From NCBI RefSeq assembly GCF_002280675.1, contig NZ_NCEN01000002.1, positions 219,360 to 283,359 on the forward strand: a DNA stretch of 64,000 bases, in the 5' to 3' direction. Shown here piece after piece: positions 51,862-59,824 of the stretch; the stretch's first letter is position 1, and each line of letters starts with the position of its first letter. The position numbers were made by a program, and so were the translations under genes. The stretch is from Novosphingobium sp. 32-60-15 (GTDB taxonomy: Bacteria; Pseudomonadota; Alphaproteobacteria; Sphingomonadales; Sphingomonadaceae). The notes below the pieces were generated by a model. That model was not told the DNA's origin and searched no databases. It worked only from the letters and a program-made list of their open reading frames with translations.

Positions 51862-53004
51862 GAGTGTTATGCTCTTCGGCAACCCATGCTGATACGTCAT
51901 GGCCCGAAGGCTTGGAACAACTTGGAGCCAGATGACACCAATCCGGTCAACCTGATAAGAACCGAGCCACAGATCCTGACCGACCAGCGCCGCTGCCGAT
52001 AGTCCGTTAAAGTGCAGTTGTGGCTGTCCATAGGCGAAAGTGGCAATGCGCCGGGTGGCAAGGTCAAGCTCGCCAACCACCCAGCCGCGATGGCAGGCCA
52101 TGGCATCGGCCTGACCATTGGTGACTTTTCGCAGGCCCCCGCACGCCGGTTCATCAAGCCGCATTCCGGCAAGGAGCAAGCGCCCGCCGGTCCAGTGGAT
52201 ATTGTCGGGCATGAAATCGGGCGCTTCAATCCGGGCGAGCGGTTGCGCGGTATCCCTGCGGTCAAACACGACAACCGCGTGCCAGCCGAACGCCACAACA
52301 TAAAACCGGCGCTGGTCAGGATCGACCTCAATGCCATTGTTGCCGGGCAGTTCGGTGCCGGGAAGCAAGGCAAAAGCGCGGTCACCCGGGCCGCGTTGCC
52401 AAACCGCGCCGGTGTTCTGGCCAAGCATGAAATCGCCAATGGTTGTGCCCGGACGCGTCAGCACGGTGACCAGAACAGTGCCGTCTGAAAACTGCGCGAC
52501 ACTGTTGGCCACGTGTCCGGCGGGCATGGGCATGCAGCCGCGCCAGCGCAGGGATGGCGCTTGTCCCGCCGCCGCCGATACATCAAACGCTTCAACAGCT
52601 TCGCGCCCACCGTGGTTTACAACCAGCAGGCGATAAAGCCCTGATTTGAGCATGCGCAGCGAGAGGCCGCGCGCATTGAACAACGCAGCATCTGGCGGCA
52701 CCTTACAATCCGGAAAAGCCGTGCGATCATGTGCCAGTTGGTCCGGACTGCCGCTATACCACTGCGTCAACGCGCGTGTCCGGGTGTCTACCAGTTTCAG
52801 ACCTGCGCCCTTTGCGAACCCGCTGGTTATGAGCCATTGGGTATCGGGAAGGGCGAGCAGATCCTCGGGCCGTTCAGCGCCGCTAACATAGGCCAATACG
52901 CTGTCAGCCGCGCAATTGACGCTTTGGCCCTGCACGTTTGCTTGTGCTGTAAACGGGGCGGCGACGCCAAGCAGCAGAGCCAGACAGGCAATAAAACGCA
53001 GCAT
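51835..53004 (-). CDS. Secreted beta-propeller protein (SMP-30/YncE-like)
   Basis: A 389-residue protein with an N-terminal signal peptide (hydrophobic core LRFIACLALLLGVAAPFTAQA). The rest has propeller-like repeats (RPEDLLALPDTQWLITSG, VANSVAQFSDGTVLVTVL, GNNGIEVDPDQRRFYVVAFGW, MPDNIHWTGGRLLLAGM). The NNGIEVDPD and PDNIHW motifs resemble the metal ligands of SMP-30/paraoxonase-type lactonases. The ATG at 53004 overlaps the upstream carboxylesterase stop. It is probably periplasmic and acts with the neighbouring esterases, perhaps as a lactonase or arylesterase. Confidence 0.78.
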   Translation of the reverse strand: MLRFIACLALLLGVAAPFTAQANVQGQSVNCAADSVLAYVSGAERPEDLLALPDTQWLITSGFAKGAGLKLVDTRTRALTQWYSGSPDQLAHDRTAFPDCKVPPDAALFNARGLSLRMLKSGLYRLLVVNHGGREAVEAFDVSAAAGQAPSLRWRGCMPMPAGHVANSVAQFSDGTVLVTVLTRPGTTIGDFMLGQNTGAVWQRGPGDRAFALLPGTELPGNNGIEVDPDQRRFYVVAFGWHAVVVFDRRDTAQPLARIEAPDFMPDNIHWTGGRLLLAGMRLDEPACGGLRKVTNGQADAMACHRGWVVGELDLATRRIATFAYGQPQLHFNGLSAAALVGQDLWLGSYQVDRIGVIWLQVVPSLRAMTYQHGLPKSITLSAAKQIDH

Positions 53005-54572
53005 CAATCCCGGGGCCGCGCGGGGGCTGCGCGCAGTTGCGGTGCACTGGATTCCAACAGCGGCATATCAGCAAGATGCGGCCAAGGCATGGTTCGGGGT
53101 TGTTCTGCCAACCAGACAATGCGGGGCTTGGCCGGATCAAACGCTGGCCATTTGCCCAGTTTTGCGCTTTGTGGCACACCATTACGCGCAAACGCGAGCA
53201 TTGCCCCGGCCATTTCATCTTCAAGCGCGGTGTCTACTGGTTCCCATACGCGGGTTTGACGGAAAAGGTTCAACGCAGGGCGTGTTCGCAACCAATATGG
53301 TACATCACCAGTGTGATAAGCGCCGACTGTCGCCGGATCGTGATCGCTAAATGTGATACCCGGCGCATAAGGCTGTCGCCGCGCAAAAATATAGGCATAA
53401 GCAGGCTGCGTTCCGAATTTGCGTTGCGCTTGTGCCCATAAGGCCATTTGACGGCCAACGGTGGCATCGCGGGCAATATCTGCAGCAGCGCGGGCAGGGG
53501 TCTCTTTGCCGTAGGCTTTCAGAATGGCGTTTGCGCTATCGGGGAAGCGCTCGCGAACCGCAGCATCAAGCCCCGCCTTGTCTGCCACCGGGCCGAAAGG
53601 GCGGAAGGTTTCATCGCGGGTATATCCGACAAGGACCGGCACATCGTTTTGTGCGCGGGCGGCAAAGACTTCGTCCATTGATCCGGTCAGCACATGACCG
53701 TCACGCACCATCGCATCGCGCCGGGTTGTTGCTGCGGCAATGCGGTCACCGGGAAGGCTGCGCATATCCGCCAAAGATGCTGCGCCGAGTTCCTTTTGCA
53801 GCGCGCTCCCTTGCGCTTCGCCCTGCGCCAAAGGCACGGGGCCGAGCATGCCGCCAAAGCCGCTACCGCTCATCGCAACAGCTTTGTGGAACAAGCCTTT
53901 GGCCAAAGGGCTGGACTGGAGCATGGCGACCGACATGGCGCCTGCTGATTGGCCAACGATGGTGACATTGGCCGGATCACCGCCGAATTTGGCAATGTTG
54001 CGTTGGACCCATTCCAAGGCCGCAATCTGGTCCATCAACCCGTAATTGCCCGATCCGCCATAGCCCGATTCCGCGCTGAGATCCGGGTGCGCCAAAAAGC
54101 CCAATGCGCCGACGCGATAGGCGATGTTCACCCGCACCACGCCATCGCGCGCCAGCGGTTCGCCCGAATAGTTCGCCATGGCAGCAGAGCCGATGTTGAA
54201 CCCGCCGCCAAATATCCACACCACAACCGGCGCTTTTGCGGCTTTTTTCGGTGCCCATACATTCAGGTAAAGGCAGTCCTCGCTGGTCGCTTCATTGCCG
54301 AAGTAGTGGTTTTGCAGCGAACCGCGCAGCGGCTGCAAGCATTCGGGCGCAAAGCGATCCGTGTGAAGCACCCCCTGCCACGGTTGGACCGGCTGCGGCG
54401 GCTTCCACCGCAAATCACGCAGCGGTGGTGCGGCAAATGGCACTCCGTACCACGCCGCAACGCCCGAGGGCGTTTCAAACCCCTCGATTGCGCCGCCATC
54501 AACCGTGATGGGTGCAGCCTGCGCCACTGTGGCCAGTGCCAGCGCGATTCCCGCGAGAAACGCCCTCATCAT
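53004..54572 (-). CDS. Secreted type-B carboxylesterase
   Basis: A 522-residue carboxylesterase/lipase of type B with signal peptide (RAFLAGIALALATVAQA). The nucleophile elbow is TIVGQSAGAMSVA near residue 205, the catalytic Glu lies in LVGYTRDETFRPF and the His in VGAYHTGDVPYW. DCLYLNVWAPKK is the family's second signature. It is coupled to the upstream hydrolase gene by an ATGA overlap. Its position downstream of quiC suggests hydrolysis of quinate or shikimate esters outside the cytoplasm. Confidence 0.88.
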   Translation of the reverse strand: MMRAFLAGIALALATVAQAAPITVDGGAIEGFETPSGVAAWYGVPFAAPPLRDLRWKPPQPVQPWQGVLHTDRFAPECLQPLRGSLQNHYFGNEATSEDCLYLNVWAPKKAAKAPVVVWIFGGGFNIGSAAMANYSGEPLARDGVVRVNIAYRVGALGFLAHPDLSAESGYGGSGNYGLMDQIAALEWVQRNIAKFGGDPANVTIVGQSAGAMSVAMLQSSPLAKGLFHKAVAMSGSGFGGMLGPVPLAQGEAQGSALQKELGAASLADMRSLPGDRIAAATTRRDAMVRDGHVLTGSMDEVFAARAQNDVPVLVGYTRDETFRPFGPVADKAGLDAAVRERFPDSANAILKAYGKETPARAAADIARDATVGRQMALWAQAQRKFGTQPAYAYIFARRQPYAPGITFSDHDPATVGAYHTGDVPYWLRTRPALNLFRQTRVWEPVDTALEDEMAGAMLAFARNGVPQSAKLGKWPAFDPAKPRIVWLAEQPRTMPWPHLADMPLLESSAPQLRAAPARPRD

Positions 54573-55555
54573 TTCTTGGTAACACCGAGTTTTTCATGGA
54601 AGAAATCAAAGGTTGCGTTGATCGCTTTGAGTGATGCATCGCGGGTTTCGGCAGGGGTTTTGCCGAAAAAGCTGTGATCCACCGCCGGAATGAAGATGGA
54701 CTGTACCGGCACGCCTGCGGCCTTCAGCGCAGCTTCGCCAATGCGCGATTGCTCTGCCGGAACGACTTTGTCCTCATCGCCGTGGATCAACAGAAACGGC
54801 GGGTCCTTGGCGTCGATATAGGCCACCGGGCTGACCACGCGGTTCTGGTCTGCCGTGCAAGGGCCGGTGCAGCCGAGCAGCTTGGCCCCGGCAGAATTGC
54901 CATCGGGCGTGGCGTTCATTCCGGCAAAATCGAACACACCGTACCACGTAACCGCGGCCTGAACGCAGCCATCGCTGGCAGCGGCAGGATCAAGTGCGGT
55001 GTCCTTGCACGTCAACGCGGTCAGCGCCGTAAGATGTCCTCCGGCTGATCCGCCCCACACACCGACCCGTGCAGGATCAATGGCATAGCGCGCGGCATTG
55101 GCCCGCAAGAACCGGATTGCCGCATTGGAATCCTGCAATTGGGCCGGAAATTGGGCTTCGGACGACAGCCGATATTCTAGGCTGGCGACCGTAAACCCTT
55201 CGGCGGCAAGGCTGGCGAGAACTTTGGGGAAATCGGCAAACGCGCCTGAATGGCGGGTGTGCCCGGCACGCCATCCGCCGCCGTGGATATACAACACCAG
55301 CGGATGCGGACCCTTGCCTGCCGGAACGTAGATATCAATCACTTGCGGCCGATAGCCATCAACAGTTGTGTAAACCACATCACGCCATGCCTTTACCCCG
55401 CCAGCAAAAGTGACCGGTGCCTGGGGAAAGCGATCTTCCAGAACCGGCTTTTCCGCGATGGGAAATACACGGTCTTTGGCACCGGCAGACGGTGCAAGCG
55501 TGGTGGCAAGCAGGGCCGCGAACACGGTCGCGCCGGGGAGCATTCGGGTCATCAT
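54569..55555 (-). CDS. Secreted alpha/beta hydrolase/esterase
   Basis: A 328-residue esterase with signal peptide (MLPGATVFAALLATTLAPSAGA). The oxyanion motif is LYIHGGGWRAGH near residue 89, the nucleophile elbow VWGGSAGGHLTAL near residue 167 and a catalytic His in PAVDHSFFG. It resembles feruloyl esterase- and BD-FAE-like hydrolases. Start 55555 or 55552; the second ATG has better spacing from GGAGAG. It lies 24 bp downstream of the quiC gene on the same strand. Confidence 0.86.
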   Translation of the reverse strand: MMTRMLPGATVFAALLATTLAPSAGAKDRVFPIAEKPVLEDRFPQAPVTFAGGVKAWRDVVYTTVDGYRPQVIDIYVPAGKGPHPLVLYIHGGGWRAGHTRHSGAFADFPKVLASLAAEGFTVASLEYRLSSEAQFPAQLQDSNAAIRFLRANAARYAIDPARVGVWGGSAGGHLTALTALTCKDTALDPAAASDGCVQAAVTWYGVFDFAGMNATPDGNSAGAKLLGCTGPCTADQNRVVSPVAYIDAKDPPFLLIHGDEDKVVPAEQSRIGEAALKAAGVPVQSIFIPAVDHSFFGKTPAETRDASLKAINATFDFFHEKLGVTKK

Positions 55556-55579
55556 TCTCTCCGTTCGGTTTTATCTTGT

Positions 55580-57448
55580 TCAGGAATACGTCAGGGGATC
55601 GGGCTTGTGATGGGCCTGTGCGGCGAGCCGGATCGGCGCATTGACGGCACCATATCCGGTATAGCCGCGCCGTTCGACCACTTCGAAAAACACGCGGCGG
55701 GCAAAGGCGCGGCTATAGAATTGCAGATATTCGGCATCGCCATCCCTGTCATACAGCAGATCAGCCGCCGCCATTTTCTTTACCAATTCGGGCGCAAGGC
55801 CCCAGCGTGCCTCAAGGTCATCATGGTAATTGCGCGGGATGGCCAGGCGGGGGAGGCCGCCTTTTTCCGCGCTGTCAGCCACGGCAAAGGCATCGTCTGT
55901 AGCAAATGCGAGGTGCTGAACGCCTGCGCCAAAGTAGTTTTGCACAAAGCGCGAGGTGAGCGATTGGGCCGCCAGCGAGCCGTTAAGCGTAAAGCGCACC
56001 GCCTTGTTGGCACTTTCCACCGCCTGGCTTTGCACCAGACCCATCGGGTCTGCGATTTCAAGCTGCGGCGTTTTACCAAGATCGAACATGGCGACATAAA
56101 ACAGCAGCCAGCTCAGGAATTCTTCATACTGCATGGTCTGCGCGATATGATCGACAGCGGTCAGCAACGGCGCTTCGGGCGCGGGTTCAAGCAGATGCGG
56201 AAATTCGTGCGCCCACATCGCATCGCACGTTGCTGCATCAACAAAGTACAGCAAACTGCCACCAACGCCGCGCACACTGGGCACCGGCCATTCATCGGGC
56301 GCAACCGCCTGTTCAAACCGGGGGACGCGCAGGAAATCGGCGCGGGCAAGGGCTGCGGGCACATCGGCAACCGTCAGCCCGATGGCGCAGACAGACGCGC
56401 CGTGCACCACGTCAAATGCATGGGCAAGGCCATCGGGTTCGCAATTGATCACGATATTGATCGCGCCCTGCTGCCAGCGGGTTACGTCTTTTGACCGGTG
56501 GCGCGCGGTGGGGTGGAAACCAAGCGGGCGGAGCATTGCGCCCAATGCATCGGCTTCTTCATGGCTGGCGGCAAATTCGATGAATTCGACGCCGTGCGGT
56601 TCAATCTTGGGTGGCAGGGCAGCCGCTTCGGCGCTGGGCCGGGCGATCCCGCCCTGCATCAGCCGCAGTGACCGGTAGCCATCCAGAGCCACACCATGGG
56701 CCGAACCTGCACGAAACCGGTCATTAAAGATTTCGAGGCTCCAATAACCATCATAGCCGATGCGGCGGATGGCATCGGCCCAGTCATCCAGCGGAAAATC
56801 ACCCTGGCCCGGCATGGACCGGAAATGACGGCTCCATTGCAGCAGGTCCATATCCAGCACAGGGGCATCTGCCACTTGCACGATGAACAGCTTGTCTGCG
56901 CGAATATCGCCAATACTGGACGAAGGGATACGGCGCGACAGCGAATGGAAACTGTCGAGCACAAGCCCGATGGCGGGATGATCGACATCGCGCACGATCC
57001 CCCACGCATCGCGGTGATCATTCACATGGCGGCCCCATGCCAGCGCTTCATAGCCGATGCGCAGCCCGCGTTTGGCAGCGCGTTCGCCCGCCTCATGAAG
57101 ATCGGCGATTGTGCGGGCGCGGTCAGGATCGGCCAGTGGCGAACAGGACGAGCAAGCCAGCAGCAGGTCGGTGCCCAATTCCTGCATGACATCAAACTTG
57201 CGCTCCAGCCGGTCAAACGCGCGGGCGCGCTGCGGTTCGGGCAGGCCTTCGATATCGCGGAAGGGCTGAAACATGGTACAGGCAAGGCCGAGGTCGCGCA
57301 TCATCGCGGCAATTTCGCGCGCAGAATGGTGCGTCGACAGCAGGTCATTCTCGAAAATTTCAGCGCCATCATAACCCGCAGCGGCAATCGCCTGAAGTTT
57401 GGCATCAAGCGTGCCGCTGATCGAGACGGTGGCGATGGACGTTTTCAT
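55580..57448 (-). CDS. quiC: 3-dehydroshikimate dehydratase (QuiC-type, two-domain)
   Basis: A 622-residue two-domain enzyme that dehydrates 3-dehydroshikimate to protocatechuate. The N-terminal xylose isomerase-like TIM barrel (about residues 1-275) contains the expected metal ligands Glu134 (GYEALAWG), Asp165 (LVLDSFHS), Gln191 (VQVADAP) and Glu239 (SLEIFND). The C-terminal HPPD-like VOC domain (about residues 300-600) has candidate His/His/Glu ligands (VDHIAQT, VQHLAFATDD, FFEVVERRG). The ATG at 57448 is chosen because it starts the barrel; the frame extends 37 codons upstream. It is divergent from tetR, with a shared box between them. Confidence 0.92.
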   Translation of the reverse strand: MKTSIATVSISGTLDAKLQAIAAAGYDGAEIFENDLLSTHHSAREIAAMMRDLGLACTMFQPFRDIEGLPEPQRARAFDRLERKFDVMQELGTDLLLACSSCSPLADPDRARTIADLHEAGERAAKRGLRIGYEALAWGRHVNDHRDAWGIVRDVDHPAIGLVLDSFHSLSRRIPSSSIGDIRADKLFIVQVADAPVLDMDLLQWSRHFRSMPGQGDFPLDDWADAIRRIGYDGYWSLEIFNDRFRAGSAHGVALDGYRSLRLMQGGIARPSAEAAALPPKIEPHGVEFIEFAASHEEADALGAMLRPLGFHPTARHRSKDVTRWQQGAINIVINCEPDGLAHAFDVVHGASVCAIGLTVADVPAALARADFLRVPRFEQAVAPDEWPVPSVRGVGGSLLYFVDAATCDAMWAHEFPHLLEPAPEAPLLTAVDHIAQTMQYEEFLSWLLFYVAMFDLGKTPQLEIADPMGLVQSQAVESANKAVRFTLNGSLAAQSLTSRFVQNYFGAGVQHLAFATDDAFAVADSAEKGGLPRLAIPRNYHDDLEARWGLAPELVKKMAAADLLYDRDGDAEYLQFYSRAFARRVFFEVVERRGYTGYGAVNAPIRLAAQAHHKPDPLTYS

Positions 57449-57493
57449 GGGTGCTTGATCCCGGCTCTCCGTCATCCGACTCTGGGGCCGGTG

Positions 57494-57535
57494 TTGACAA
57501 CCTAAAATGTTAGGGACTAGTTCGTTACATAAATG
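57494..57535. promoter_or_regulatory. Promoter/operator box in the quiC-tetR gap
   Basis: The 24-bp box at 57512-57535 (AGGGACTAGTTCGT..., with ACTAGT palindromic core) matches the box at 59753-59776 at 22 of 24 positions. A TTGACA at 57494-57499 and the dyad CCTAA-AATG-TTAGG (57501-57514) precede it. The likely binder is the adjacent TetR protein. Confidence 0.7.
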
Positions 57536-57559
57536 AAGCGGCGATGCAAGGGGAGGCAA

Positions 57560-58402
57560 GTGACAGAAGGTGCGGATGGCAGTACCGATGGCGGTGCAGC
57601 AGCGATTGCACAGAATCGGGGAAAAACCGGTTCAGGTGGCAACGCGGGCAGACCACGCCGCGAAATGGCGCTAAGCTATAGCGCAGAAGGCCGCGCCACG
57701 CGCGATGTGTTCATGTCTGCAAAGGTCGCACCATTGTCCAAATCCGATGCCCCATCCGAGATTGCAGCAAAGCCGCCACGCCGCAGCCGCGCCGAAAGTC
57801 GTGAACAGGCAATCAACCAGATCATTGACATTGCAACGAACGAGTTTGTTGAAAAGGGCCTCGCCGGTGCCCGGATCGACGAAATTGCGGGCAAGGCCAC
57901 CAAGCGCAAAATCTACTATTATTTCGAGGGCAAGGACGAGCTTTACCGCGCGGTGCTGGAGCGCGCCTATACCCGCGTGCGGGAAAGCGAGGCGCATGTC
58001 GATATCGAGAGCGGAACAGCAGCTGAAGCGCTGCACCGCCTGATCGAACATGATGTGCATTACCACGCCCGCCACCCTGAACTGGTGCGGTTGGTGATGA
58101 ACGAAAACATCCACCGCGCCGAACATCTCAAACAGATCAACGGGTTGCCGCAGGGCAACCGCCGCGTGATCGACATCTTGCAGACGATCATCACGCGGGG
58201 CCAGAATGAAGGGTTGTTCCGCGATGGCATTGATCCCGTTGACTTGCACTTCAACCTGACTGCGTTGAGCTTTTACAACGTTTCCAACCAGTTCACATTT
58301 GCGCACAACTTCGGGGTCGACATGACCAGCGACGAGGCAATCGCGCGCCGCGCGGTGCAGGTTGCCGATATCATTTTAGCTTGGGTGACGAAAAAGGACT
58401 GA
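57560..58402 (+). CDS. TetR-family regulator with long N-terminal extension
   Basis: A TetR protein of about 280 residues when started at GTG 57560, which follows AGGGGAGG closely. The TetR_N helix-turn-helix (IDIATNEFVEKGLAGARIDEIAGKATKRKIYYYFEGKDELY) begins only near residue 85. It is preceded by a Gly/Ala/Arg-rich, probably disordered segment. The upstream ATG at 57533 would overlap the operator box, and ATGs at 57665 and 57713 lack RBS. The C-terminal domain resembles TetR_C of aromatic-pathway regulators. It probably represses quiC and the TonB gene. Confidence 0.85.
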   Translation: MTEGADGSTDGGAAAIAQNRGKTGSGGNAGRPRREMALSYSAEGRATRDVFMSAKVAPLSKSDAPSEIAAKPPRRSRAESREQAINQIIDIATNEFVEKGLAGARIDEIAGKATKRKIYYYFEGKDELYRAVLERAYTRVRESEAHVDIESGTAAEALHRLIEHDVHYHARHPELVRLVMNENIHRAEHLKQINGLPQGNRRVIDILQTIITRGQNEGLFRDGIDPVDLHFNLTALSFYNVSNQFTFAHNFGVDMTSDEAIARRAVQVADIILAWVTKKD

Positions 58403-58489
58403 CCACTTGGGCGAAAGGGCGGCACTGCTGCACGGCGCCACAAGCGGATCGGCCATACGTCAACCAGGCATGTCTTAAGGAGAGGACGA

Positions 58490-59746
58490 ATGGCACTTCC
58501 CATCGCCACGGGCGATAACCTGGCGAGCGATCCCGCCCATGACCAGACAACTTGGACGGCCAAGGGCCTTGCCATCGTGGGCTTGTGCTTTGCCATCAAC
58601 ATGGCTGACGGCGTGGACGTCACCATCCTGTCGTTTATTGCACCACGGCTGCAGCGCGATTGGGATATTGGCGCGGCGACGATGGGCAACCTGTTCAGCG
58701 CGGGCCTGATCGGCATGGCGATTGGCGGCATGCTGATTGCGCCGATGGCTGACCGGTTGGGGCGGCGTGCAGTGATCCTTGCCGCGCTTGTGCTGATGTC
58801 GGTCGGCATGTTTGCCAGCAGTTTTGCCAGCAGCGTGACCATGCTGTTTGCCATGCGGATTGTTGTGGGATCGGGCATCGGTACGGTGCTGGCGGCCATG
58901 GCGGCGCTGGCGGCGGAAAGCGCTCCGCCTGAACGGCGCAATCTGGCGGTTGGCGTGGTGCAGGCCGGATATCCCTTTGCCGCCGTATTTACCGGGCTGA
59001 TTGTGGCACAATTGCTGCCGGTCTATGGTTGGCAGGCCATGCTTTTTGGCGCGGCGGTGCTGACAGTAGCGCTATTTCCTGCGGCCATGTTCGTTTTGCC
59101 AAAGGACCGCCCGCAAGCTGCCGCTGCTGACGCCGATAAGGCCGGCAAGCTTGGCGAATTGTTCGGCCCGGATTTGCGCGCGCGCACTTTGGCGCTTTGG
59201 AGCGCGGTGTTTTTCGGGCTGATGGTCCTGTACTTCATCGTCAGCTGGATTCCGAAGCTGTCAATCGCGGCGGGCCTGTCGGAAACCAACGGCATTTATG
59301 CCGGCGCGCTTTACAATCTGGGCGCATTTGTCGGCACCATGTCGATGAGCTTCCTTGCCTTGCGGGTGCCACTGGGGCGACTGGTGCCAACGATGCTGGT
59401 ATTGGCAGGCGTGGCCATGGTGGTGTTCGGATCGGTGACATTGCCGGTATGGCTGACGCTGCTGGTCGCCTTCATCATCGGTGTGCTGCTGCAGGGGGGC
59501 TACAACGGTGTGTGGCCCATCGCGGCGGGCGCTTATCCGGCGCGGCTGCGCGCAACCGGGATCGGCTGGGCAATCGGTGTTGGCCGTGGCGGAGCGGTAA
59601 TCGGCCCGATGCTGGGCGGATACATGATGGCCGCCCAGGCGCCTCTATCCTTGCTGTTTCTTGCCTATTGCGTGCCTTTGGCAATCTGCGCGGTTGCCGC
59701 TTTCCTTGTCGAGCGAAACAAAGTGTTACCATCCAGTAACAACTAA
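58490..59746 (+). CDS. MFS transporter, AAHS (aromatic acid/H+ symporter)-type
   Basis: A 418-residue major facilitator with about twelve transmembrane segments. Hallmarks are CFAINMADGVDVTILSFIAP in TM1 (Asp-x-x-Asp), GGMLIAPMADRLGRRAVIL (MFS loop 2-3) and a second-half GYNGVWPIAAGAYPARLRATGIGWAIGVGR segment. It probably imports quinate, shikimate or a related acid across the inner membrane. It has AAGGAGAGG upstream and lies 87 bp after the tetR gene. Confidence 0.9.
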   Translation: MALPIATGDNLASDPAHDQTTWTAKGLAIVGLCFAINMADGVDVTILSFIAPRLQRDWDIGAATMGNLFSAGLIGMAIGGMLIAPMADRLGRRAVILAALVLMSVGMFASSFASSVTMLFAMRIVVGSGIGTVLAAMAALAAESAPPERRNLAVGVVQAGYPFAAVFTGLIVAQLLPVYGWQAMLFGAAVLTVALFPAAMFVLPKDRPQAAAADADKAGKLGELFGPDLRARTLALWSAVFFGLMVLYFIVSWIPKLSIAAGLSETNGIYAGALYNLGAFVGTMSMSFLALRVPLGRLVPTMLVLAGVAMVVFGSVTLPVWLTLLVAFIIGVLLQGGYNGVWPIAAGAYPARLRATGIGWAIGVGRGGAVIGPMLGGYMMAAQAPLSLLFLAYCVPLAICAVAAFLVERNKVLPSSNN

Positions 59747-59747
59747 A

Positions 59748-59776
59748 TTGACAGGGACTAGTTCGTACCATAAATG
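59748..59776 (+). promoter_or_regulatory. Second copy of the quinate-unit box, before the TonB gene
   Basis: TTGACA (59748-59753) is followed 17 bp later by TAAATG (59771-59776), a plausible promoter with -35 and -10. The 24-bp box (59753-59776) lies across it and repeats the quiC/tetR box with 22 of 24 identities. A bound repressor would cover the promoter. Confidence 0.72.
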
Positions 59777-59824
59777 CCGTTGCCGTGAGGCGGCGAATCC
59801 AGCTGCCCTTGGAGGAGGATGACC

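Noticed and set aside
55250..56494. 414-codon open frame antisense to quiC
   Set aside because: It has no recognisable family and lies opposite a fully conserved quiC gene; it reflects GC-rich codon usage.
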